The notes under the pieces: generated by a model
Seen by the model: only the letters and a program-made list of their open reading frames with translations
Databases searched by the model: none
What the model was told of the DNA's origin: nothing
In this document: piece by piece, positions 16,239 to 23,758 of the stretch
How positions within the stretch are numbered: the stretch's first letter is position 1
Layout of the letters: each line of letters opens with the position of its first letter
Source: Terrimesophilobacter sp044464485
Lineage (GTDB): Bacteria; Actinomycetota; Actinomycetes; Actinomycetales; Microbacteriaceae
Reading direction: 5' to 3'
Length of the DNA stretch: 64,000 bases
Assembly: GCA_044464485.1 (NCBI GenBank)
Contig: JBIQLG010000002.1
Span: 186,001 to 250,000 of the forward strand
Position numbers and translations under genes: made by a program

Positions 16239-17339
16239 TCAGAGGCCCACGCCAATGAGCCGTGGCTCAGGCTGGAGCGCAACGCCGAATTCGGCGAGCA
16301 CTCGCACGTGGATATACCTGGCCAGTTCCGCGATGTCGGCTGCCGTAGCGTTTCCCGAATTGATGATGGCGAGGGTGTGCTTGCTGCTGACGGCAGCACC
16401 AGAGCCCGGCAGATTAAAGCCGCGCCTAATGCCCGACCGCTCGATGAGCCAGGCCGCGCTCAGCTTCACGGGGGACTCCGGCGCCTCTTCGTCAAGGAGC
16501 CATCGCGGCGCATCCCGCGGCAGGCCCCTGGCAAAGTTTTCGCTGACAATAGGGTTGGTAAAGAACGATCCCGCACTCACCGAATCCGGGTCGAGCGGGT
16601 CCAGCACCATCCCTTTGGATGCGCGGAGGGCACGCACGGTATTCCGCACGTCGTTCAGCGGCGCACGTTCGCCCACCGCAACATCCAGAGCGAAAGCCAG
16701 CTGGTCGTAGGCGACCGGTGCGCTCAACTCGCTCGCTTCGAGCCGGATGTCGAGGGACAGCACGACTCCTTCCCTCCCCCGTTTGAGAGTGGAGGTGCGG
16801 TAACCGAGCTCCAGTTCGGCGGCGGCCAACTGCACGACTTCCCGTTCGTGCGCATCGAGAAACTCCACCGACTCGAGCACGGCGCTCAGTTCCTGCCCGT
16901 ACGCTCCGATGTTTTGGACCGGCGCTGCGCCGGCGCTGCCGGGAATCCACGAGAGGGCTTCGATGCCGCTCACGCCGTGTTCCACCGCGTACTGGACCAC
17001 GTTGTCCCACGGCTCTCCGGCGGAAACGTGCAGGATGACCTGATTCCCTTCGAGACGATCGCTGCGCGATTCCTCAGGGAGCGGGGCCGGATCGCTGCGC
17101 GATCCCTCAGGAAGCGGGGTCAGGCGCTGCTCGATGCCACGAGTGTTGACGCGGATCACGGTCCCGTCGAACCCGCTGTCGGCGACGAGCAGGTTGGAGC
17201 CTCCACCGAGCAGAAGCCACGGCTCCCCGCTGTCCCAAACACGCAGCATCTCCCCGACAAGCTCGTCCGTTGTTTGCGGCGCGATCAGCTCGCGCGCGGG
17301 GCCACCGACGCGCAGCGTCGTAAGTTCGCTGAGGTTCAC
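16239..17339 (-). CDS. murB: UDP-N-acetylenolpyruvoylglucosamine reductase
   Basis: A 366-residue flavoenzyme that reduces enolpyruvyl-UDP-GlcNAc to UDP-MurNAc with NADPH in peptidoglycan synthesis. Features include TTLRVGGPA, the FAD-binding LLGGGSNLLVADSGFDGTVI, IEALSWIPGSAGAAPVQNIG, the catalytic Ser in SAGSFFTNPIVS, and NSGNATAADI near the C-terminus. Residues about 73-94 hold a duplicated 11-residue insert (PLPEGSRSD / PLPEESRSD) not usual in MurB. It is caused by a tandem 33-bp repeat at 17057-17122. The start is GTG. Confidence 0.96.
   Translation of the reverse strand: MNLSELTTLRVGGPARELIAPQTTDELVGEMLRVWDSGEPWLLLGGGSNLLVADSGFDGTVIRVNTRGIEQRLTPLPEGSRSDPAPLPEESRSDRLEGNQVILHVSAGEPWDNVVQYAVEHGVSGIEALSWIPGSAGAAPVQNIGAYGQELSAVLESVEFLDAHEREVVQLAAAELELGYRTSTLKRGREGVVLSLDIRLEASELSAPVAYDQLAFALDVAVGERAPLNDVRNTVRALRASKGMVLDPLDPDSVSAGSFFTNPIVSENFARGLPRDAPRWLLDEEAPESPVKLSAAWLIERSGIRRGFNLPGSGAAVSSKHTLAIINSGNATAADIAELARYIHVRVLAEFGVALQPEPRLIGVGL
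17057..17122. repeat. 33-bp tandem duplication inside murB
   Basis: Units 17057-17089 and 17090-17122 both begin GATCGCTGCGCGAT and differ at a few bases. They add 22 residues in frame between two conserved MurB segments. It could be a small dispersed repeat captured by the gene; no other copy was recognised in this window. Confidence 0.75.
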
Positions 17340-17370
17340 TCGCCCACTTTCGCCATGACGTGAACACGCA

Positions 17371-17784
17371 CTATTTCAGGCTCACGCGTAGTTGGGCCTT
17401 GCCGAGCACCGTCTCGTCCGCAAACGTCACCGCAAGGTCGATCCGGGCGCCGTCTTCATCAAGTACCGCCACCTTCGCTGAAACTCGAACTATCGCGCCG
17501 TCAGCTGCGTCTACAAGCACGGGCCGGGTAAATCGCACCTGATAATCGAGCACGTTTCCCCGGTCGCCCAGCCAGTCGATCACGGGTTGAGCTGCAACGC
17601 CCATGGTGAGCATGCCGTGAGCAAGCACTCCGGGCAAGCCGACGCTCTGTGCGACGTCGTCCCGGTAGTGGATGGGATTGAAGTCTCCGGATGCGCCCGC
17701 GTACCGCACGAGGGCGTCGCGCGTGAGGTGGAATTCGCGTTCGGCGACCACGTCGCCGACGTTGATGCTGTCGCGGAGGTTCAT
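17371..17784 (-). CDS. MaoC-fold (R)-hydratase/dehydratase, HadB-like
   Basis: A 137-residue hotdog-fold protein. The catalytic Asp/His motif YAGASGDFNPIHYRDDVAQSVG is intact, followed by GVLAHGMLTMG. In mycobacteria the equivalent HadB is the catalytic half of the FAS-II 3-hydroxyacyl dehydratase. Its ATG overlaps the stop of the upstream gene (17781-17784), so the two halves are translationally coupled. Their place beside murB is common in related actinobacteria. Whether it works in FAS-II or another hydration step is not shown by sequence. Confidence 0.88.
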   Translation of the reverse strand: MNLRDSINVGDVVAEREFHLTRDALVRYAGASGDFNPIHYRDDVAQSVGLPGVLAHGMLTMGVAAQPVIDWLGDRGNVLDYQVRFTRPVLVDAADGAIVRVSAKVAVLDEDGARIDLAVTFADETVLGKAQLRVSLK

Positions 17785-18227
17785 TCGTCACCCCTCACGA
17801 CGAGGGTGGATGTCGCTGTCACAACGTGCGCACCCGTCGCGTCGACGATTGCGGTGTCTGATGTGACCATGCTGTGTCCGCCGAGCGACTTGACGCTCGT
17901 GACGGTGAGGGTGGCCGTGAGCTCGTCGCCGGCCACGATCGGACGGGTGTAAGTGAACCGCTGATCGCCGTGCACGACGCGGGTGAAGTCGATCCCGGCA
18001 TCCGGGTCTGCAAGAAGCTGTGCGAGTGTGCGTTCCTGCACGACGATCGGGAAGGTGGGCGGCGCGACAACGTCACGGTAGCCGGCTGCGACAGCAGCTT
18101 CAGGGTCGAGGTTGAGCGGGTTCTGCGAGAACACGGCGCGAGCGAATTCGCGCACTTTCTCTCTCCCCACCAGATACGGTGCGGTCGGCGGAAATGCACG
18201 CCCCGCGATGTCAGGGTTTACGGCCAT
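17781..18227 (-). CDS. MaoC N-terminal-type dehydratase, HadA-like
   Basis: A 148-residue hotdog protein of the FAS1-like dehydratase group. PVVQERTLAQLLADPDAGID... and VVHGDQRFTYTRPIVAGDEL match the substrate-binding, non-catalytic partner of HadB-type enzymes, and the catalytic Asp/His motif is absent as expected. It forms a two-gene operon with the catalytic half downstream (ATGA overlap). Confidence 0.86.
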   Translation of the reverse strand: MAVNPDIAGRAFPPTAPYLVGREKVREFARAVFSQNPLNLDPEAAVAAGYRDVVAPPTFPIVVQERTLAQLLADPDAGIDFTRVVHGDQRFTYTRPIVAGDELTATLTVTSVKSLGGHSMVTSDTAIVDATGAHVVTATSTLVVRGDE

Positions 18228-18268
18228 CCGCCCATCTTCTCACGCCTCGATCGACCGCAGAAAACGAC

Positions 18269-18303
18269 GAAGCCCCGGTCACCTTCGTGGTGTCCGGGGC
18301 TTC
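18269..18303 (-). terminator. Terminator of the 27-residue peptide unit
   Basis: GAAGCCCCGG (18269-18278) pairs with CCGGGGCTTC (18294-18303), extended by CACC/GGTG around a TTCGT loop. On the minus strand the stem is followed by GTCGTTTTC. It lies 22 bp beyond the small reading frame and isolates it from the HadA-like gene. Confidence 0.85.
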
Positions 18304-18325
18304 TAGAACCCTGTGGTGCGTCTGC

Positions 18326-18409
18326 CTACTGGCAGCTGTCGCACTGCAGAAGATCCATCGGGTCGACGGGAACTGCGTAGCCGCCGACGGTGTCGGTGTC
18401 GTTCTCCAT
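18326..18409 (-). CDS. 27-residue cysteine-containing small peptide, unknown
   Basis: The frame encodes 27 residues starting MENDTDTVGGYAVPVD and ending PMDLLQCDSCQ. It is strongly acidic with a single C-x-x-C at the very C-terminus. Evidence that it is a real gene: AGGAGGT five bases before the ATG, a terminator just after the stop, and a promoter-like pair (ATGACA, 18-bp spacer, TATAGT) about 70 bp upstream, overlapped by a perfect inverted repeat. No signal peptide or membrane segment. No modifying enzyme or transporter is adjacent. Candidates are a secreted or modified peptide precursor, a metal- or redox-sensing microprotein, or a small protein-binding regulator. Family not recognised. 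Confidence 0.72.
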   Translation of the reverse strand: MENDTDTVGGYAVPVDPMDLLQCDSCQ

Positions 18410-18480
18410 GGTGACCTCCTCAAGTCTTCTCGAAACCGGATAACCCAGAAACTGGATACCCAGCCCCTGCGTGGTTACCC

Positions 18481-18513
18481 ACTATATAACCGGAATGACA
18501 CGCTTGTCATTCC
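18481..18513 (-). promoter_or_regulatory. Promoter and operator of the small-peptide unit
   Basis: Minus-strand -35 ATGACA (18510-18505) and -10 TATAGT (18486-18481) are 18 bp apart. GGAATGACA (18492-18500) and TGTCATTCC (18505-18513) form a perfect 9-bp inverted repeat with a 4-bp spacer that covers the -35 and the spacer, the usual place for a repressor. The leader of about 65 bases contains repeated GGGTAACC / GGGTATCC / GGGTTATCC elements. Confidence 0.6.
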
Positions 18514-18599
18514 CCTACATGTTGTGGTTTCGGCGTGTCGCAAAGATTTCTTGAAGTCTACGGAAGACCACTGACATTCAGGCCACGAGCGACGGTCAC

Positions 18600-21500
18600 T
18601 CAGAGCGGCAGCACGGCCTCCGACCAGTGGTCCGGGTTGCCGAAGCGGTGCGCCGTGATCGCGATGGCCTGTTCGCGCAGGAACGGCAGCATTTCGATGC
18701 GGCCGGCCTCGGTGACGTCATCCGAGTACAGCGCGATGTCCGGGCTTCCACCCAAAGCAGTCGCCAGTTCGGTGTGACCTCCGCCGATGAGACGCACGCG
18801 GGAAGCCGTAATGCGGCTTGCGGATGCGAGCCAGTCGGCATCCGTCTGCACGACGATGGAGACGCCCGCCTTGTCGAGCGCGCACGAGAGGTCGGCGGAG
18901 AGCGGCTCAGGTACGCTCGCGGACACCAGCCCACCGAGATCATCGCCACCAGCGCGCACACCGGCCACGATCACGCGAATGAAGTCCTCAAGCGTGCCTG
19001 CCTCGTTCCTGCGGACGGCGACGGGAAGCGCGCGGTAGCGGAATACATCGCGTTCGACGCCGAGAGCCGAGACATCCTTGGCAACCCCGAATTCGCGATC
19101 CCACTCGGACTGGTCGCTGCGGGCTGCCCGCGCTACACGATCAGAACCCGCCGCGCTCACGATCCGCTCGACAGCCTCCGACAGACGCACATCTGCGCCA
19201 CCGGTGACCGTGTCGCTCTCCCACGAACCGAGGTGCACGAGGTAGTTCGGGCCACCCGCTTTCGTGGACGCGCCAACAACAGATCGCTTCCAGCCGCCGA
19301 ACGGCTGGCGGCGAACAATGGCGCCGGTGATGCCTCGGTTCACGTAAAGGTTCCCTGCCTGCACCGTGTCGAGCCACAGTTCCAATTCGCCCGGATTCAG
19401 CGAGTGCAAACCTGCAGTAAGGCCGTAATCGACCTGGTTCTGCAGTTCAATTGCCTCCTCCAGCGTCGATGCCCGCATGATGCCGAGAATCGGGCCGAAG
19501 AATTCGGTGAGGTGATAGTAGCTGCCAGGAGCGACCCCCGTGCGGATGCCGGGAGACCACAGCCGGCCGCTCTCGTCGAGCTGTTCCGGCTTCAGCAACC
19601 AGCGTTCTCCGGGTGCGAGCTCGGTCAAACCCTTCTTCAGCTTGCCGTGAGCCGCCTCGATGATCGGACCCATCTGAGTCGTCGGATCACTCGGGTAACC
19701 GACGCGCAGCGTCGTCGTGGCATCCACCAGCTGCTTTTCGAAGCGTTCTGAACGGCCCACGGAACCCACCAGAATCACGAGGCTCGCGGCCGAACATTTC
19801 TGGCCCGCGTGTCCAAACGCGCTCTTGACCACATCCGACACCGCAAGGTCGAGGTCGGCCGACGGCGTGACGATGATCGCGTTCTTTCCGCTGGTTTCGG
19901 CAAGGAGCTTCAGCTCTGGCCGCCAGGAGCGGAACATCTCGGCGGTTTCGTATCCACCGGTAAGGATGACACGGTCCACCTCGGGATGCGACACCATCTT
20001 CTCACCGAGGCTTCGATCCTTGAGATCCACGAGCGCGAGCACATCGCGGGGAACACCCGCGCGCCACAGCGCGTCCACCATGACGGCCCCGGAACGCTGC
20101 GCCTGCTTGGCCGGCTTGATGATGACGGATGCCCCTGACGCAAGTGCGGCAAGAGTCGAGCCCGCCGGGATGGCCACCGGGAAGTTCCACGGCGGTGTCA
20201 CCACGATGAGCTTGGATGGCGTGTACTTCGCGCCGTCGACGCGGTCGAGTTCTTCGGCGAGTTCGGCGTAGTAGCGCGCGAAGTCGACTGCCTCGCTCAC
20301 CTCCACATCGCCTTCGGCGATCGTCTTGCCTGCTTCAGCAGCCATCACCTGGATGAGGTTGCCGCGAGTCTCTTCGAGCACATCGGCCGCGTTGCGGAGA
20401 ATCTTCGCACGACCGGCGCCTCCCAGAGCGGCCCAGCTTTGTGCGGCGGGTAGCACCCTGGCGAATACCGCGTCGAGTTGCTTCTCGTTCGACACCGCAG
20501 CATCGGCGACGATGTCGAGGCCGAGCTTGCTCTTCTCCACTCCCTCAAGCACTGTCGTGCCCCACGTGCGGTTATCCGGCAGTGCGGGGTCGGTGTCTGG
20601 AGTGTTGGCGAAGTTCTCTTCGAACGGAGTGTGCTTCTCCAGTCGAGACTGTGTGCGGTTGCGCTCGGGAACGGTCGTGTCGACGTCCCTGAGCGACGCG
20701 AGAAAACGGTCCCGCTCCCGATTCCAGAGCGCTTCGTTCTCGACGAGTTCGAAAACTGCGGACATGAAGTTTTCCTCGCTCGCGTTTTCCTCGAGCCTGC
20801 GGATGAGATAGCCGATCGCCACGTCGAATTCCTGGGGCAAAACGACCGGGGTGTACAGGAGCAGGCCGCCCACATCGTTGCGCACGGCATCCGCCTGACC
20901 TTCTGCCATGCCCAGCAGCATTTCGAACTCGACGTGATCGGAGACGCCGCGGGCTTCGGCAAGCAAGTGCGCGAACGCGATGTCGAACAGATTGTGGCCG
21001 GCAACGCCGATGCGCACCGCAGTGGTGCGCTCGCGCGTGAGCGCCCAGTCAAGCACGCGCTTGTAGTTCGTGTCGGTTTCCTGCTTGCTGTGGCAGGTGG
21101 CAAGTTCCCACCCGTGCATGGTGGCTTCAACCGTCTCCATCGCAAGGTTCGCGCCCTTGACGAGCCGGATCTTCACCGGGGCGCCGCCGCGGGCAACCCG
21201 CGCCGTCGACCACTCGACGATGTGCTGGTAGGCACCGAGGGCATCCGGCAGATACGCCTGAAGCACGATTCCCGCTTCCAGGTTCAGAAGCTGCGGCTGG
21301 TCGAGAATGGACTCGAACACGGCAATCGTCAGGTCGAGGTCGCGATACTCCTCCATGTCCATGTTGATGAACTTGGAAGTCGGGCTTTTCGCAGCGAGCT
21401 CATACAACGGGGTTAGCCGCTTGGTGACGCGCTCGACGGTCTCGTCGAAGGACCACATGTTGAGCTGGCTCTCGATGGAGGACACCTTGATCGACACATA

Positions 21501-22034
21501 GTCGACATCGGGACGCTGCAACAGCTTCTTGGTTCCCTCGAGCCGGCGTTCTGCCTCCGCCTTGCCCAACACGATCTCGCCCAGAAGGTTGATGTTCAGG
21601 CGGATGCCGGGCTTCTTCAATTTGGCGATCGCACGACCGAGTTTGGCCGGCCTGGCATCCACGATGAGGTGTGCCACCATGGCCCGCACGACCCCGCGCG
21701 CGATCGGAACGACCGGCCAAGGCAGCAGCGGCGCGAAAAACCCGCCGACGCGCACGGCAAATCGCATGTACCACGGAAGGAACGCGGGCGTGTTCTTCGC
21801 GAGCACAGAAAGGCTGCGCGCCGCAACATTCAGGTCTTCCGGTCGGATGACGCGGTCGACGAAACCGAGCGTGAAGTCCAGGCCGTTCTGGTCTTTGAGC
21901 ACCTGCGCAAGCAACTTGGCAGACCCGCTCGGCTTGACGGATGCCCCGCGAACTGCCCAGTCGTGGGCGAGCGCGACGGCGTCGTCGGCGATGGTCGCCG
22001 GCAGGGCGGGAGTGGATGTTGATGTCGTGGCCAT
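18600..22034 (-). CDS. putA: Bifunctional proline dehydrogenase / glutamate-semialdehyde dehydrogenase
   Basis: A 1144-residue two-enzyme protein that oxidises proline to glutamate. The FAD-dependent proline dehydrogenase barrel fills roughly residues 70-450 (RLNINLLGEIVLG; FINMDMEEYRDLDLT; GIVLQAYLPDA; VKIRLVKGANLAMETVEA). The aldehyde dehydrogenase follows at about 500-1000 (VVTPPWNFPVAIPAGS; Glu in LAETSGKNA; catalytic Cys in GHAGQKCSAAS). The last 140 or so residues lack a recognised motif. There is no N-terminal DNA-binding domain, so repression must come from elsewhere; the TetR gene upstream on the same strand is the obvious candidate. No ribosome-binding site is seen before the ATG and the -10 is only nine bases away, which suggests a leaderless message. 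Confidence 0.96.
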   Translation of the reverse strand: MATTSTSTPALPATIADDAVALAHDWAVRGASVKPSGSAKLLAQVLKDQNGLDFTLGFVDRVIRPEDLNVAARSLSVLAKNTPAFLPWYMRFAVRVGGFFAPLLPWPVVPIARGVVRAMVAHLIVDARPAKLGRAIAKLKKPGIRLNINLLGEIVLGKAEAERRLEGTKKLLQRPDVDYVSIKVSSIESQLNMWSFDETVERVTKRLTPLYELAAKSPTSKFINMDMEEYRDLDLTIAVFESILDQPQLLNLEAGIVLQAYLPDALGAYQHIVEWSTARVARGGAPVKIRLVKGANLAMETVEATMHGWELATCHSKQETDTNYKRVLDWALTRERTTAVRIGVAGHNLFDIAFAHLLAEARGVSDHVEFEMLLGMAEGQADAVRNDVGGLLLYTPVVLPQEFDVAIGYLIRRLEENASEENFMSAVFELVENEALWNRERDRFLASLRDVDTTVPERNRTQSRLEKHTPFEENFANTPDTDPALPDNRTWGTTVLEGVEKSKLGLDIVADAAVSNEKQLDAVFARVLPAAQSWAALGGAGRAKILRNAADVLEETRGNLIQVMAAEAGKTIAEGDVEVSEAVDFARYYAELAEELDRVDGAKYTPSKLIVVTPPWNFPVAIPAGSTLAALASGASVIIKPAKQAQRSGAVMVDALWRAGVPRDVLALVDLKDRSLGEKMVSHPEVDRVILTGGYETAEMFRSWRPELKLLAETSGKNAIIVTPSADLDLAVSDVVKSAFGHAGQKCSAASLVILVGSVGRSERFEKQLVDATTTLRVGYPSDPTTQMGPIIEAAHGKLKKGLTELAPGERWLLKPEQLDESGRLWSPGIRTGVAPGSYYHLTEFFGPILGIMRASTLEEAIELQNQVDYGLTAGLHSLNPGELELWLDTVQAGNLYVNRGITGAIVRRQPFGGWKRSVVGASTKAGGPNYLVHLGSWESDTVTGGADVRLSEAVERIVSAAGSDRVARAARSDQSEWDREFGVAKDVSALGVERDVFRYRALPVAVRRNEAGTLEDFIRVIVAGVRAGGDDLGGLVSASVPEPLSADLSCALDKAGVSIVVQTDADWLASASRITASRVRLIGGGHTELATALGGSPDIALYSDDVTEAGRIEMLPFLREQAIAITAHRFGNPDHWSEAVLPL

Positions 22035-22043
22035 GAGCCAAGA

Positions 22044-22072
22044 ATAGTACCAAAACCTTGCCAGTTGGCAAG
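22044..22072 (-). promoter_or_regulatory. putA promoter overlapped by TetR-type operator
   Basis: Minus-strand -35 TTGCCA (22071-22066) and -10 TACTAT (22049-22044) are 16 bp apart. CTTGCCA-AC-TGGCAAG (22072-22057) is a perfect palindrome spanning the -35. The -10 ends nine bases before the putA ATG, which leaves almost no 5' untranslated region. Confidence 0.65.
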
Positions 22073-22073
22073 T

Positions 22074-22685
22074 TTAATCGGAAATGTTCTCGAGTTCATC
22101 GATCGGCACCGAAATAAGGGTGCTGACCAGCAAATTCATTGCATCCGCCACGTTGACGTTGTCGCGGTCATAGAGCCATTGCAGTTGAAGCCCGTCCATC
22201 ATGCCCAAAATCGCCTGAGCGGCGGTTTTTGCCGTCCAACCTTCGCGAAGCACGCCGCGCTCTTCGGCCCGGGCGAGAAACAGCGACATGGACTCGATCA
22301 GACTCTCGTAAAACGCCGCGTAGTACTCGTGGGCCGGGTGGGCACGATTCGTCGCTTCCGCCGACGCCATGTTGTACAACTCGATGAGGCCAGGGACCTT
22401 CACGTTTCCTTCCGCCACCGAAATGAGCTCCGAGATCGACATTCCGCCCTCATCCGCAAAATGCTGGCGAAGTCGCTCATCCCTGCGGCGAAGCACCGCC
22501 ATGAGCAGCTCGTTCTTCGTGTGAAAGTAGTGCATGAGCGACTGGTGGCTCACTCCTACGCGGCTCGCGATCTCACGCAGCGAGGCGCCGTGAAGACCCA
22601 CCTCACCGAAAACAGCAAGGGCGGCATCCAGAATCGCCTCGCGCTTGGCCGCGCCCTTGGGAGAGCGACCGGTAGCCTGCGCCAT
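22074..22685 (-). CDS. TetR family regulator (probable putA repressor)
   Basis: About 203 residues from the ATG at 22685, chosen because GAGGAG lies just upstream; a GTG at 22697 is alternative. The N-terminal helix-turn-helix reads REAILDAALAVFGEVGLHGASLREIASRVGVSHQSLMHYFHTKNELL. The helical C-terminal ligand domain is of the type that limits growth-phase or catabolic genes. It ends 39 bp before putA on the same strand, and a 16-bp palindrome lies in that gap, so local repression of putA is likely. Confidence 0.9.
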   Translation of the reverse strand: MAQATGRSPKGAAKREAILDAALAVFGEVGLHGASLREIASRVGVSHQSLMHYFHTKNELLMAVLRRRDERLRQHFADEGGMSISELISVAEGNVKVPGLIELYNMASAEATNRAHPAHEYYAAFYESLIESMSLFLARAEERGVLREGWTAKTAAQAILGMMDGLQLQWLYDRDNVNVADAMNLLVSTLISVPIDELENISD

Positions 22686-22792
22686 GGTTCTCCTCACGTC
22701 GCGCGCCGTTACAGCTTTCGCCCACCAGCTTAAGCGGTGACCGCGCCGGCGCCCGGCACGCGGCGTTGCGACGTGAACTCTACAGTTGAAGC

Positions 22793-23758
22793 ATGTTGAC
22801 TCTCGAATCGGTACAGGATGCCGCCCGACAGCTGGCCGGAATCGCGCACGTCACGCCGGTCATCACCTCGCACACGCTCGACGATCTCTGCGGGGCACGC
22901 GTGCATCTCAAGTGCGAAAACTTTCAGCGCATCGGAGCTTTCAAGTTTCGCGGGGCATACAACGTCATATCTCGACTCTCCGCCGCCGAGCTCAGCCGCG
23001 GCGTGGCGGCGTGGTCGTCGGGAAACCATGCACAGGCCGTGGCGCTCGCGGCATCCATGATGGGCGCCCGGGCGACCATCATCATGCCCGCGGATGCTCC
23101 CGAGGCCAAGGTTGCCGCCACCCGCGGTTACGGCGCGCACGTGAAGTTCTATGACCGAGTGGCGGATGATCGGGAAGCCCTCGGCCGCGAAGTCGCGGAG
23201 GCGGGCGGGCTCACGATCATCCCGCCGTATGACCATTACGGTGTCATGGCCGGGCAGGGCACGGCGGCACTGGAGCTGCTGCACGACGTCGGCGAACTCG
23301 ATGAGCTGCGAGTGCCGATCGGCGGGGGCGGACTCATGGCGGGCAGCGCCACGGCCGCAAAAGCGTTGCACCCGGACATCCGGATGATCGGGGTCGAACC
23401 TGAGGCGGGTGATGACACGAAGCGGTCGTTCGAGGCGGGCGAGCGCGTGCACATTCCGGTCCCGGACACCATTGCCGACGGTCAGGGTGCCGAAACTCCC
23501 GGCGCGCTTACTTTCGCAGTGAACGCGGACCTCATGGACGCGGTTGACCTCGTGACAGACGCTCAGCTTATGGATGCCATGGCCTTCGCCTTCGACCGGC
23601 TCAAAATCGTCCTCGAGCCTTCCGGCGCCACCGCACTCGCCTCCGTCATGTACGGAGAACGCCCGGCACCCGGCGCGCGCGTGGGAGTGATCCTCTCCGG
23701 CGGAAACGTAGGACTGGATCGGTTTCAGAACCTCATGCGTTCTCGTCGACGTGAATGA
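22793..23758 (+). CDS. Threonine/serine dehydratase
   Basis: A 321-residue fold-type II PLP enzyme that deaminates threonine or serine to the 2-oxo acid. The Schiff-base lysine is in AFKFRGAYN (Lys51); the Ser/Asn substrate loop is SSGNHAQAVALAA; the phosphate loop is PIGGGGLMAG. There is no C-terminal ACT domain, so it resembles the short catabolic form (or a serine racemase-like enzyme) rather than the isoleucine-pathway IlvA. Convergent with the GH13 gene, overlapping it by 26 bp. Confidence 0.92.
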   Translation: MLTLESVQDAARQLAGIAHVTPVITSHTLDDLCGARVHLKCENFQRIGAFKFRGAYNVISRLSAAELSRGVAAWSSGNHAQAVALAASMMGARATIIMPADAPEAKVAATRGYGAHVKFYDRVADDREALGREVAEAGGLTIIPPYDHYGVMAGQGTAALELLHDVGELDELRVPIGGGGLMAGSATAAKALHPDIRMIGVEPEAGDDTKRSFEAGERVHIPVPDTIADGQGAETPGALTFAVNADLMDAVDLVTDAQLMDAMAFAFDRLKIVLEPSGATALASVMYGERPAPGARVGVILSGGNVGLDRFQNLMRSRRRE

